A stretch of 64,000 bases of DNA from Streptomyces curacoi (GCF_001513975.1 NZ_KQ947988.1:186001-250000), one strand, 5' to 3'. Numbered from the stretch's first letter, positions 8,284 to 17,039 are shown. Notes: a model not told the origin generated them from the sequence alone. Numbers and translations are program-made.

Positions 8284-9513
8284 TCAGCCGATGACGGTGT
8301 AGCCCGCCTCGCGCAGGGCCTGGCCGACCTCGACGCAGTGCGCGGGACCCTTCGTCTCCAGGTGCAGCTCGACCTCCGCCTCCGTGAGCCCGAGCCGTGG
8401 GTCGGTCCGTACATGGCTCACATCGAGGACGTTAGCGTCAACCACTGACAACACGCCCAGGAGCGTCGCGAGCGCGCCGGGCCGGTCCGTCAGCCGCAGC
8501 CGTACGGCCAGGTAGCGGCCCTGCGCCGCCATGCCGTGCCGCAGCACCCGCTGCAGCAGCACCGGGTCGACGTTGCCGCCGGACAGCACCGCGACGACCG
8601 GGCCCTCGAAGGCGCCGGGGTCGCTCAGCAGCGCCGCGACGGGGCTCGCCCCGGCCGGCTCGACGACCAGCTTGGCCCGCTCCAGGCACAGCAGCAGGGC
8701 GGTGGCGATCTCGTCCTCGGTGACCGTGCGGACCTCGTCGACCAGGTCGCGCACGAGCCGGAACGGCACGTCGCCGGGACGGCCCACCTTGATGCCGTCG
8801 GCCATCGTCGCCGGGTTGTCGACCGCGACCGGGCGCCCGGCCGCCAGCGAGGGCGGATAGGCCGCCGCGCCCGCCGCCTGCACGCCCACGATCCGCACAT
8901 CGGGCCGCAGGGTCTTCACCGCCATGGCGATACCCGCCGCGAGCCCTCCCCCGCCGATGCCGACGACGACCGTGCGCACCTCCGGGCACTGTTCGAGGAT
9001 CTCCAGGCCGACCGTGCCCTGGCCCGCGATGATGTCGGGGTGGTCGAAGGGGTGGATGAACACCGCGCCCGTCCCGGCCGCGTACTCCTGCGCGGCGGCG
9101 AGCGTCTCGTCGACCACCTGGCCGTGCAGGCGCACCTCGGCGCCGTAGTCCCGGGTGGCGCTGATCTTCGGCAGCGGGGCGCCCTTCGGCATGAACACCG
9201 TCGAGCGCACGCCGAGCAGCGACGACGCCAGGGCGACACCCTGCGCGTGGTTGCCGGCGCTGGCGGCCACCACCCCCGCCGCCCGCTCCTCCGGCAGCAG
9301 CCCGGCGATGCGCACATAGGCGCCGCGCAGCTTGAACGACCCCGTCCGCTGGAGGTTCTCGCACTTGAAGTGCACCGGCGCCCCCACCAGCTGGGACAGG
9401 TGCCTGCTGCCCTCCATCGCCGTCACCCGTGCCACGCCCGTCAGCATCTTCTGGGCACCGCGCACGTCGTCCAGGGTGACGGGAGGCAAGGAGTCAGCCG
9501 TGCTGTAGCTCAT
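8284..9513 (-). CDS. ilvA: Threonine ammonia-lyase (threonine dehydratase)
   Basis: 409 residues from ATG 9511-9513. PLP-dependent deamination of threonine (and serine) to 2-oxobutyrate, the entry step of isoleucine synthesis. The PLP lysine lies in GSFKLRGA (K61), the phosphate-binding loop is GGGGLAAG, and SAGNHAQGVA is the family motif. The C-terminal 75 residues (YLAVRLRLTDRPGALATLL onward) form an ACT domain, suggesting allosteric control. At about 400 residues with one ACT domain it is the shorter type rather than the 500-residue two-ACT biosynthetic form. Divergent from the broken marR gene. Confidence 0.92.
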   Translation of the reverse strand: MSYSTADSLPPVTLDDVRGAQKMLTGVARVTAMEGSRHLSQLVGAPVHFKCENLQRTGSFKLRGAYVRIAGLLPEERAAGVVAASAGNHAQGVALASSLLGVRSTVFMPKGAPLPKISATRDYGAEVRLHGQVVDETLAAAQEYAAGTGAVFIHPFDHPDIIAGQGTVGLEILEQCPEVRTVVVGIGGGGLAAGIAMAVKTLRPDVRIVGVQAAGAAAYPPSLAAGRPVAVDNPATMADGIKVGRPGDVPFRLVRDLVDEVRTVTEDEIATALLLCLERAKLVVEPAGASPVAALLSDPGAFEGPVVAVLSGGNVDPVLLQRVLRHGMAAQGRYLAVRLRLTDRPGALATLLGVLSVVDANVLDVSHVRTDPRLGLTEAEVELHLETKGPAHCVEVGQALREAGYTVIG

Positions 9514-9658
9514 GACTCAAGTCTCGCAGTTCACAGCCGCGAGGCCCTGGTGTGACCAAGCACCGAGATGGGTTTGCGCAGCGCCGGTACACCCCGGGTC
9601 CGGGCCGCGTACCCTGTCCCCCAACCCAGCACCCCCTTCATGAAGTGAGCCCCCGGCC

Positions 9659-10182
9659 ATGCCCACAACACCTGAAATGTCGATGGACATGACGACCGTC
9701 GCCGACAGCGGTCTCCTCGACACGCTGCAGCACGAGGTGGCGGTGTTCGCCCGTCGTGCCGAACAGACCCGGCTCGGTGGGGTCGGGCAGGTGCGCAACT
9801 CCATGGACCGCGCTGCATACCTGCTGCTCAACCGCCTCGACAAGGAAGGCCCCATGGGTGTGAAGGCGCTCGCCGCGAGCATGGGGATCGACTCCTCGAC
9901 GGTCACCCGGCAGGTGGCACCCCTCGTCGACACGGGGCTCGTCAAGCGCACCTCGCACCCCGAGGACGGCCGGGCCGTGGTGCTCCAGCTGTCCCCGCGC
10001 GGCCAGCCCGCCTGGAGGAAGTGCGCTCGTCCCGGCGCCAGTTGATGGCCGAGCTGACCCAGGACTGGGCCCCGGAGGAGCGGGAGGCGTTCTGCACGCT
10101 CCTCACGCGTTTCAACACGGCACTCTCCGCGCGGATGGCGGCTCAGGGGATCTCGGGCGCGGAGACGCCCACGGCGTCCTGA
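9659..10182 (+). pseudogene. MarR-family regulator with a single-base frameshift
   Basis: Frame 1 reads from ATG 9659 through a winged-helix domain (MDRAAYLLLNRL, LAASMGIDSSTVTRQ, HPEDGRAVVLQLSPRG) and then runs into an unrelated tail that stops at 10045. At about 10006 the expected MarR C-terminus continues in another frame: RLEEVRSSRRQLMAEL, then helices ending ...SAETPTAS-like at TGA 10180-10182. Restoring one G after CAG (10004-10006) reunites the two halves into a normal protein of about 174 residues. It is either a true frameshift mutation or a base missing from the assembly. If translated as is, the product lacks the dimerisation helix. The DNA-binding half is intact. Confidence 0.8.
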
Positions 10183-10203
10183 CGGGCGGTCCCCCGCTGG
10201 ACT

Positions 10204-10246
10204 GTGCGGCCCCCGGACCCCCGCTTCGGCCCTGAAGGGGCCGCAC
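10204..10246. terminator. Hairpin after the marR pseudogene
   Basis: 10-bp arms GTGCGGCCCC (10204-10213) and GGGGCCGCAC (10237-10246) around a 23-nt loop, just downstream of the marR stop. There is no U-run, as is usual for Streptomyces terminators. Confidence 0.5.
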
Positions 10247-10291
10247 GCGCAGGGGACGTACGCGCGCGTGCACGTGTGATCGGTCCCCGGC

Positions 10292-10320
10292 TCTTGACCC
10301 CGGGCCGCCACTGGCCTCAT
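10292..10320 (+). promoter_or_regulatory. Candidate promoter of the sigma-like gene
   Basis: TTGACC at 10292-10297, a 17-bp spacer and TCATAT at 10315-10320. The -35 fits well and the -10 is weak. It lies about 90 bp upstream of the GTG at 10410. Confidence 0.35.
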
Positions 10321-10409
10321 ATGAAACCGGGTCCTTTTCCCATGTGCGACCGACGTGTCACGCGCGTGGCCGGGCCCGGTTCCTCAGGGGCGCTCAGGCG
10401 GGAGGGGCG

Positions 10410-10922
10410 GTGGGACGACGGCGCGCGGACCGGGACGCCCGCCGGGCCCGGGAGTTCGAGGCGTTCGTCGCGGGCGCGGCAGGGCGGCTGCTGCATGCCG
10501 CCACGCTGCTCACGGCGGAACCGCCGGACCACAACCCGCGCGCGCGGCGCCTGCTGACGCTGTCCCTCGCGCACACCTACGCCTGCTGGGACCGGCTGCG
10601 CGGCGAGGACCCGTACGACCACGCCCGCCAGCAGCTGGCCACCCGCTTCTCCCGGGTGGCCTGGCACCAGTACGGCGCGCTGGGCGCCCTCGCCCGGTCC
10701 CGCCCGCACTCCGACAGCCCGCTCGCCCGGCTCTCCCCGCAGGAACGCCTGATCCTGGTGCTGCGGCTGTACGAGGGGGTCGCCGAGGAACAGGCGGCGG
10801 CCCTGCTCGGCCTGCCCAGGGAGCGCGTCCACGCGATCTGCGACCGGGCGACGGCGACGCTGCTGCATCCGCCGCGAGGGCCCGCGCCGGCCGCGCTGGG
10901 AGCGAAGGTGGCGTCGCCGTGA
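10410..10922 (+). CDS. Sigma-region-4-like protein
   Basis: 170 residues from GTG 10410, directly behind GGAGGGGC; the upstream open stretch has no such site. Residues about 110-155 (LSPQERLILVLRLYEG, then EEQAAALLGLPRERVHAI and CDRATATLL) match the helix-turn-helix of sigma factor region 4. The N-terminal half is helical and lacks a recognisable region 2, so it may not bind a -10 element on its own. Its stop overlaps the next gene by 4 bp (GTGA). The pairing with a small membrane protein resembles, in outline only, an ECF sigma with a membrane anti-sigma factor. Moderate confidence in fold, low in function. Confidence 0.7.
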   Translation: MGRRRADRDARRAREFEAFVAGAAGRLLHAATLLTAEPPDHNPRARRLLTLSLAHTYACWDRLRGEDPYDHARQQLATRFSRVAWHQYGALGALARSRPHSDSPLARLSPQERLILVLRLYEGVAEEQAAALLGLPRERVHAICDRATATLLHPPRGPAPAALGAKVASP

Positions 10923-11167
10923 ACCGCAATCAGCGGGAAGCGGCCGCACGCCGGATCATGGAGCGCACCCCGCCGCCGGTACCGCCGGAGCTGTACGCGG
11001 AGGTCGTGCGGCGCGGCGGCCGTATGCTGCGCCGCAGAACGGCCGCCGTACGGCTGATGTGGCTGCTGCTGTTCGCCGCGACGGTGTCGTTCGTGGTGTG
11101 GGCGCTGATGGCCCGCCCGTGGGTGGAGCCGCCGTCGGAGACGACTCCACCGCTGACGGGCTGGTGA
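10919..11167 (+). CDS. Small membrane protein coupled to the sigma-like gene
   Basis: 82 residues from GTG 10919-10921, overlapping the preceding TGA by 4 bp. The N-terminal ~45 residues are basic and helical (NQREAAARRIMERT, RRGGRMLRRR). One transmembrane helix follows (LMWLLLFAATVSFVVWALM), then a short proline-rich tail. The layout, a cytosolic N-domain and one membrane span coupled to a sigma-like protein, suggests a membrane partner of that protein. No zinc-binding ZAS (HxxxCxxC) motif is present, so it is not a standard anti-sigma factor. Confidence 0.7.
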   Translation: MNRNQREAAARRIMERTPPPVPPELYAEVVRRGGRMLRRRTAAVRLMWLLLFAATVSFVVWALMARPWVEPPSETTPPLTGW

Positions 11168-11180
11168 GGATCTGCCGGGA

Positions 11181-12335
11181 CTAGCCGAGCGCCTGCTGGA
11201 GGTCCTCCAGCAGGTCGTCGACGTTCTCGATGCCCACGGAGAGACGGACCAGGTCGGCGGGGACCTCCAGGGCCGAGCCGGCCGCGGACGCGTGCGTCAT
11301 GCGCCCCGGGTGCTCGATGAGGGACTCGACGCCGCCCAGGGACTCGCCGAGCGTGAACACCTTCGCGCGGTTGCAGACCTCGACGGCCGCCTCCTCGCCG
11401 CCGGCGACCTGGAAGGAGATCATGCCGCCGAACGCCCTCATCTGCTTGGCGGCGACCTCGTGACCGGGGTGCTCGGGCAGGCCCGGGTACAGGACGCGCG
11501 TCACGCGCGCGTGCCGGGTGAGCATGTCGGCGATCTTCGTGGCGTTCTCGCTGTGCCGGTCCATGCGCACCGAGAGCGTCTTGGTGCCGCGCAGTACCAG
11601 CCAGGAGTCGAACGGCCCGGCGACCGCGCCCATGGCGTTCTGGTGGAAGGCCAGCTCGTCACCCAGGCCGGAGTCGCTGACGATCAGCGCGCCGCCGACG
11701 ACGTCCGAGTGGCCGCCCATGTACTTGGTCAGGGAGTGCACGACGACGTCCGCGCCGAGGGACAGCGGCTGCTGCAGGTACGGCGTGGCGAACGTGTTGT
11801 CGACGACGAGCCTCGCGCCCGCGTCCCGGGCGATCTGGGCGACGGCGGCGATGTCAGTGATGCCGAGCAGCGGGTTCGAGGGGGTCTCCACCCACACGAC
11901 CTTGGTCTTCGGCGTGATGGCGGCCCGCACGGCGGACGGGTCGCTGGTGTCGGCGACCGACCACTCCACGCCCCACCGGGAGACGACCTTCGCGAAGAGG
12001 CGGAACGTGCCGCCGTACGCGTCGTTGGGGATGACCACGTGGTCGCCGGGGCTGAGCAGCGTGCGCAGCAGGCAGTCCTCGGCCGCCAGTCCGGACGCGA
12101 ACGCAAGGCCGCGACGGCCGCCCTCCAGGGCCGCGAGGTTCTCCTCCAGGGCGGTCCTGGTCGGGTTGGCGCTACGGCTGTACTCGTAGCCGCCACGCAG
12201 GCCGCCCACGCCGTCCTGCTTGTAGGTCGAGACCTGGTAGATCGGCGGGACGACCGCGCCGGTGAGGGGATCGGCGGTGTTGCCCGCGTGGATCGCCAGG
12301 GTCTCGAAGTGCTGACTGATCTGCCTGTCACTCAT
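11181..12335 (-). CDS. metB: Cystathionine gamma-synthase / lyase (trans-sulfuration PLP enzyme)
   Basis: 384 residues from ATG 12333-12335. PLP enzyme of the Cys/Met metabolism family, joining cysteine to an activated homoserine or cleaving cystathionine. PLP lysine in HSLTKYMGGHSD (K204); YSRSANPTR and VETPSNPLL are family signatures. Streptomyces enzymes of this type are annotated as MetB, but gamma-lyase activity (reverse trans-sulfuration) cannot be excluded from sequence. The reading frame continues 120 codons upstream into intergenic repeat DNA and is not coding there. Cytoplasmic. Confidence 0.9.
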   Translation of the reverse strand: MSDRQISQHFETLAIHAGNTADPLTGAVVPPIYQVSTYKQDGVGGLRGGYEYSRSANPTRTALEENLAALEGGRRGLAFASGLAAEDCLLRTLLSPGDHVVIPNDAYGGTFRLFAKVVSRWGVEWSVADTSDPSAVRAAITPKTKVVWVETPSNPLLGITDIAAVAQIARDAGARLVVDNTFATPYLQQPLSLGADVVVHSLTKYMGGHSDVVGGALIVSDSGLGDELAFHQNAMGAVAGPFDSWLVLRGTKTLSVRMDRHSENATKIADMLTRHARVTRVLYPGLPEHPGHEVAAKQMRAFGGMISFQVAGGEEAAVEVCNRAKVFTLGESLGGVESLIEHPGRMTHASAAGSALEVPADLVRLSVGIENVDDLLEDLQQALG

Positions 12336-12491
12336 GGGCACCGAGCGTAATGCGCGAACGGAGCGGATGCCGTACGGCGGTTTTCGAGGGCGGATGTCCA
12401 GGCCCGCATGCCGAGGCCAACGGACGCGTGCCCGACGCGGCGGCTGGGCGTCGGCGGGGCGCGCGGCCCGGCGCTGACGGGGCGCCGCCCG

Positions 12492-12533
12492 CGCCCACCC
12501 ATGCCGCCCCAGGCGGCACGACTGCCCGCGGCT
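12492..12533 (-). repeat. Dispersed hairpin repeat R3, copy 1
   Basis: Read on the reverse strand it begins GCGGGCAGTCGTGCCGC and continues with TGGGGCGGCATGGGTGGGCG. It matches 31713-31750 on the other strand almost base for base. GTGCCGCC and GGCGGCAT-type arms form a small hairpin. Intergenic in both places. Confidence 0.75.
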
Positions 12534-12571
12534 GAGCGGACGTGTCCGCCCGCCGGGTAAGCCACGCGCGG

Positions 12572-12808
12572 CTGGACGGGCCCGCAGCCGCCCACGGCGG
12601 GAAGGGGACGTGCCGGGGGGTGTCCGCCCGCAGTGACCGGCGTCAACACGCGGGACCTCCTGGCCCAAGGGGGCCGCCGGTCCGAGGACGGACACCCCCC
12701 GGCGCGGCCCCGACCCACAAACCCACCGCAGGCGCTACGCGCACCCCCACACACCCGCACAGGCCGCCGCAGGCATTCGCACCGGCACCCCCACGCACCC
12801 GCACAGAA
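12572..12808 (+). repeat. Dispersed structured element R1, copy A
   Basis: About 235 bp, colinear with 55245-55470. It has a perfect 15-bp stem: GCCGGGGGGTGTCCG at 12612-12626 pairs with 12689-12703. Inside it is a 7-bp stem, ACCGGCG (12636-12642) with CGCCGGT (12675-12681). The conserved 3' flank runs through CCGCAGGCGCTACGCGCACC to the CACAGGCCGCCGCAGGCAT block. In the other copy both stems are kept with different bases, so the hairpin itself appears to be maintained. Confidence 0.8.
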
Positions 12809-12872
12809 CCCTTTCTCCACAGGCCCCCGACCTCGTTGGCCAATTGTCGGCGGCGTCTGGAACGCTGGAGGC

Positions 12873-13991
12873 ATGGAGATTCTGTGGGTCCTGATCGCGA
12901 TACTCATGATCGGCTTTGTGGTGGTGCCGTTCATGAGGCGCAGGCGGGGCATGATCGAGCAGGTCGCGCCGGGCCACCCGGACGCCGCGGACCCGGCGAA
13001 CTACGGCTTCGTACGGCAGGAGGAGCTGGACGTCCGCATGCCCGGCCCCGACCAGGACCTGCTGGACGTACTGGACCTGGTGCAGCGCACCCAGGACTAC
13101 CGCGCGGCCTCGCAGCTGCTGGCCGGTACCGAGGCGGAGGGCGAGCTGCGCTGGCAGCGCGTGCAGGCCTTCGCCGGGGCCGCCTCGCTGGAGCTGCAGC
13201 AGCGGCCGGGCGGGGTCAGCGAGGCACCGGGCGGGCAGTGGCTGCGGGTGTGGCGGGCCGAGCAGCCCAAGGACGCGGGCGGGGCGGCCGTACACGCGGA
13301 GTTCCTGGTGCAGCAGGCGTGGCGCACGGCGACGCCGGGCACGGAGGAGTTCCGGATCATCATGGAGGAGGCGAAGTCGGCGTGCGCCGACGCGGCGCTG
13401 CTCGCTCCCGGTGACCCGATCCCGTACATCATCGAGCTGTCGGTGTCCCGTGGACTGGCCTACCCTCGGCCGGAGTTCGAGCAGCTCTGGCTGAAGATCC
13501 TGGACCGCGCCCCGGCCCACATGGGCGCCCACCTGGCGGCCCTGCACTACTGGTGTGAGAAGTGGCACGGCTCGCGCGAGCAGGCGTACGACTTCGCGGA
13601 AGCGGCGGCGGCCCGCGCCCCCCAGGGCTCCCTGCTCGCCGCCATGCCGCTCTTCGCGGTCTTCGAGCACCTGCCCGAGGTGAACCTGGTCAGCGGCTTC
13701 TACCAGAGCGAGGTCGTGACGAAGGCGATCCACGGCGCCCTGTACGCGGTGCACGCGGCCCGCCACGACGACCCGATGCTGGCGCACGTCCGCCATCTGC
13801 TGGTCTTCTTCCTGGTCCGCGGCGAGCGCTGGGCGGAGGCCATGAACCAGCTGGTCCACGTCGACGGCCACGTCGGCGCCCTCCCCTGGACCCTCTCCTC
13901 CGACCCGGCGGCGGAGTTCGCGGTCTACCGCGCGCTGGCGGTGGCGGGCTACGAGGCGAACGGCGGCAGCCCGGCGACACTGCCGCACTGA
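12873..13991 (+). CDS. Membrane-anchored helical protein, paralog A
   Basis: 372 residues from ATG 12873, behind GGAGGC. One N-terminal transmembrane helix (EILWVLIAILMIGFVVVPFM) is followed by an arginine stop-transfer patch and about 340 residues of helical, probably TPR-like cytosolic domain. Motifs PYIIELSVSRGL, HYWCEKWHGSREQA and VRHLLVFFLVRGERWAEA recur in the protein encoded at 15831-16943, so the two are paralogs. It may belong to an uncharacterised family such as DUF4034, but I cannot confirm that here. It lies immediately upstream of an M48 protease gene on the same strand; role unknown. Confidence 0.75.
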   Translation: MEILWVLIAILMIGFVVVPFMRRRRGMIEQVAPGHPDAADPANYGFVRQEELDVRMPGPDQDLLDVLDLVQRTQDYRAASQLLAGTEAEGELRWQRVQAFAGAASLELQQRPGGVSEAPGGQWLRVWRAEQPKDAGGAAVHAEFLVQQAWRTATPGTEEFRIIMEEAKSACADAALLAPGDPIPYIIELSVSRGLAYPRPEFEQLWLKILDRAPAHMGAHLAALHYWCEKWHGSREQAYDFAEAAAARAPQGSLLAAMPLFAVFEHLPEVNLVSGFYQSEVVTKAIHGALYAVHAARHDDPMLAHVRHLLVFFLVRGERWAEAMNQLVHVDGHVGALPWTLSSDPAAEFAVYRALAVAGYEANGGSPATLPH

Positions 13992-14170
13992 GCCACACGC
14001 CGCGTCCCCCTGTCCTGTCCGCACTCGCACCGGCACCCGCACCCCACCCCAACCCCCACCCAAACCCCCACCCGAAATCCGCATTGCCGCACTGACCGGC
14101 GCTAGTGCATACTCCGCTTCCCCCCACACCACTTCGTCATGTCCATTTCTAGTGGGGGGATTGCCCGAAA

Positions 14171-15769
14171 ATGGGGGCAACTCTGCGCGCGGTGCGCGCC
14201 CTCGTCCTGCTCGCCGGGTTCTATCTGCTCGGCTTCGTGATGCTCGGCGCGCTCGTGGCCGTCGACTGGGCCGTCGCGAAGGGCCATGTCGGCAGCGTCA
14301 CCGCCAAGGTGTGGTTCGTCAGCGCGCTGCTGGCGATCCCCATCGTGCAGGGCATGTTCGCGCTGCGCACCCCCAAGGACGAACCGCTGCCCGGCCTGCC
14401 GGTGACCGAGCAGCAGGAGCCCGCGCTCTGGGCCGCCGTACGGGCCCTGGCCGAGCAGACGGGAACGCGCGCGCCCGACGAGATCCTCCTCACGCCGGAC
14501 GTCAACGCGGCCGTCGCCGAGGACGCGACGTTCCTCGGCCTCAGGTCCGGCCGGCGCCGTATGTACATCGGGCTGCCGCTGATGGTGGGGCTGAGCGAAC
14601 CGCAGCTGCAGGCCGTCCTGGCCCATGAGTTCGGGCACTACACGAACCACGACACCCGTCTCTCCGCGATCACCCTGCGCGGCCGCCTCCAGGTGCTGCG
14701 CACCGTCGCCAACCTGCACGAGCGCTCCCGCAAGAAGGTCGCCAAGGAGGAGGCCAAGCAGGAGAAGAAGAACGCCAAGCGGCTCGCCAAGGGCAAGAAG
14801 GCGGGCGAGGTCGACGCCGGGTCCGCGGGCCTGAGTTACCGCCTCGCCGCCAAGCCGTTCCTCTGGTACGGCACCTTCTACCTGCGCGCCTCCCAGGGCG
14901 TGGGCCGGCGGCAGGAGCTCGCCGCCGACCTGGCCGCCGCACGGATCGCGGGCCGGGACGCCACCGCGTCCGCGCTGCGCGAGATCCCGGTCCTGGACGC
15001 CGCGCACGGCTTCTACATGCAGTCGTACGCGACCCTCGGCACCGGCGCCGGACTGCTCCCGCCGCCCGGCGAGGTCTTCGGCGGACTGCGTCATCTGCTG
15101 GCCGCGCGCGCCGAGGAGCTGGACGAGATGCGGCGGGCCCTGCCCGAGGAGGAGCAGTCCCCGTACGACTCCCACCCGCCCATCGCCGAGCGCATCACCC
15201 GCATCGAGCAGCTCCCCGACGACGGCCGCACCCTGACCGGCGCCCGCCCCGCGCTCTGCCTGCTCACCGACCCGGCCCGTTCCTTCGCCGAGTTGGAGAC
15301 CTCCGCGCTCACCGCGGAGGCGCGGCGGCTCAGCCGCACCGCCGACTGGCCGCAGCTGGTGAACGAGGCGATGCTCTGGCACGCCGACCAGGACGCCGAG
15401 CCGCTGCGCACGGCCGTCACCGAGGTCCATGGCGGCGACGGCTCCCTGGCCTCCTTCCTGGACGCCGTCGACGCGGGCAGGCTCTGGCAGGTGGCCGACC
15501 GGCTGCCCAAGTCGGAGGAGGCGCCGGCCGCCACGGGCCGCGTCGCCCGTGAGTTCGTGCGCCCCCAGGTGCGCGGCCGGCTGTCCCGCATGGTCGTCGG
15601 CGACCTCGTCCGGCGCGGCCGGGCCCACTGGGAGCTGTCCTGGGCGGACGCGGCTCGGCTGCGCCTGCCGGACGGTTACGAGGAGGAGCTGAAGCAGGCG
15701 CTGGACGCTGTGGTGGCGGACGTACCGGACACGGGTGACCTGCGGAGGCTGCTGGCGCAGGCGCGCTGA
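14171..15769 (+). CDS. M48 family membrane metallopeptidase (HtpX/Ste24-like)
   Basis: 532 residues from ATG 14171, with GGGGGGA about 10 nt upstream. Two N-terminal transmembrane helices (ALVLLAGFYLLGFVMLGALV and WFVSALLAIPIVQGMFAL) precede the zinc protease domain. HEFGH at residues 152-156 holds two zinc ligands and the catalytic Glu; ELAADLAAAR about 100 residues later supplies the third ligand (E of the ExxxD motif). A lysine-rich linker (KKVAKEEAKQEKKNAKR) separates them. The C-terminal ~150 residues are helical and not part of the core peptidase. It sits between the paralogous genes at 12873 and 15831, so all three may act together at the membrane. Confidence 0.9.
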   Translation: MGATLRAVRALVLLAGFYLLGFVMLGALVAVDWAVAKGHVGSVTAKVWFVSALLAIPIVQGMFALRTPKDEPLPGLPVTEQQEPALWAAVRALAEQTGTRAPDEILLTPDVNAAVAEDATFLGLRSGRRRMYIGLPLMVGLSEPQLQAVLAHEFGHYTNHDTRLSAITLRGRLQVLRTVANLHERSRKKVAKEEAKQEKKNAKRLAKGKKAGEVDAGSAGLSYRLAAKPFLWYGTFYLRASQGVGRRQELAADLAAARIAGRDATASALREIPVLDAAHGFYMQSYATLGTGAGLLPPPGEVFGGLRHLLAARAEELDEMRRALPEEEQSPYDSHPPIAERITRIEQLPDDGRTLTGARPALCLLTDPARSFAELETSALTAEARRLSRTADWPQLVNEAMLWHADQDAEPLRTAVTEVHGGDGSLASFLDAVDAGRLWQVADRLPKSEEAPAATGRVAREFVRPQVRGRLSRMVVGDLVRRGRAHWELSWADAARLRLPDGYEEELKQALDAVVADVPDTGDLRRLLAQAR

Positions 15770-15830
15770 TCCCGGCGCGCCGACCCAGGCGGCCCCCACA
15801 CCCCCTACTGCTCGAAGGACGAAGACCCAC

Positions 15831-16943
15831 ATGGCTCGCCTCATCCCGCTCGTCATCCTCCTTTTCATGATCTATTCCTGGTACCGCAACCACCAGAAGT
15901 CGGCCCCGAAGGGCACCGTGCACAACAGCGGCATGACGAAGGCCGCCGCCAAGCTGGGCTTCTTGCCCGCCGAGCAGCTCGACACCGAGCATGGCCACGC
16001 TCCCGACCCGCGGAGCAGTACCGCACGGGAAGCGGTCCGGGCCGGGGACTGGAAGGCCGGCGCGGAGTTCCTCGCCGAGGCCGGGCGGGACTGGCAGGAG
16101 CGGCACCGGCGTTGCGACGCGCTGGCGCGAGAGGCTGTGGAGGACGACACATGGCTGCCGGCCTGGAAGGCCGAGCGACCACAGGACCCCGACGCGGCTC
16201 TCGTCCACGCCCAGTCCCTGATCCATCTCGCCTGGGAGCTACGGGGCGCTGCGTACGCCAAGCACACCACCCGGGAGCAGTTCGAGGGCTTCCACCGGGT
16301 CCTGTCCCAGGCCCGGGAGGCGTGCGCGCACGCCCAAGCGCTGGCGGACGCCGACGACCCGTGCCCGTACATCGTGGAGATCCCACTCGCGAAGGGCCTC
16401 GGCTATGCGCACGAGCGTTTCGAGGAGATCTGGTCCGAGGTCGTCGAGCGAGACCCGCATCACCTGGCTGCGCACTCCGCCGCGCTTCAGTACTGGTGCG
16501 AGAAATGGCACGGCTCGCACGAGCTGGCGGAGAGTTTCGCCCGCTCCGCCGCGGAGAAGGCGGCAGCCGGTCAGTTGCTGAGCGTGCTGCCGCTGGAGGC
16601 GTACCTCGAGTATGAGCGCGCGCACGACGACGTGGAGCCGGACGAGTTCTACCGGCGCCCGGTGATCGTCGCCGCGGTCGATGCCGCCCTGGCCGACGTG
16701 GCGGTCGCGGCCGCCGCGAACCCCGACGACTGGCGGCTTGCGCGGGTCCGCCACCTGCTGGCCAGTCTGCTGTTCTGGCAGGACCGGTACGAGGCGGCGG
16801 TCGAGCAGTTCCGGCTGGTCGACGGATACATCGACGCCCAGCCGTGGCATTACGAAGCCAGCCGGAACAGGATGATCAAGGCGTACGTGCGGCAGCGGGA
16901 CTACAGCGCGGCGCGGATGGTGAGGGCGCGGGGCGGAATCTGA
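15831..16943 (+). CDS. Membrane-anchored helical protein, paralog B
   Basis: 370 residues from ATG 15831 with AAGGAC upstream. N-terminal hydrophobic helix LIPLVILLFMIYSWY, then a helical domain similar to that encoded at 12873-13991: PYIVEIPLAKGLGY, QYWCEKWHGSHELA and VRHLLASLLFWQDRYEAA align with it. It follows the M48 protease gene by 61 bp on the same strand. Duplication around the protease gene suggests substrate or adaptor roles, but there is no direct evidence. No catalytic motif is visible. Confidence 0.75.
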   Translation: MARLIPLVILLFMIYSWYRNHQKSAPKGTVHNSGMTKAAAKLGFLPAEQLDTEHGHAPDPRSSTAREAVRAGDWKAGAEFLAEAGRDWQERHRRCDALAREAVEDDTWLPAWKAERPQDPDAALVHAQSLIHLAWELRGAAYAKHTTREQFEGFHRVLSQAREACAHAQALADADDPCPYIVEIPLAKGLGYAHERFEEIWSEVVERDPHHLAAHSAALQYWCEKWHGSHELAESFARSAAEKAAAGQLLSVLPLEAYLEYERAHDDVEPDEFYRRPVIVAAVDAALADVAVAAAANPDDWRLARVRHLLASLLFWQDRYEAAVEQFRLVDGYIDAQPWHYEASRNRMIKAYVRQRDYSAARMVRARGGI

Positions 16944-17039
16944 GGAGCCGGCCGGACGTTGGAGGAGGTAGTGCCCCGGAGTACCTCCGTCGGCGTCAGC
17001 TGTCACCCGGTCCGCGAGGCCCGTGAGGAAGGAACCGCC

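Larger units (their letters stand above)
12336..12872. other. Gene-free repeat-bearing gap, metB to paralog A
   Basis: 537 bp between divergent genes. It holds one copy of an inverted GGGCAGTCGTGCCGC-type element (12492-12533) and one copy of the 230-bp structured element (12572-12808). The remaining 60 bp before 12873 is the likely leader of the next gene, ending in a GGAGGC ribosome site. Open frames across this DNA are compositional artefacts. Confidence 0.75.
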
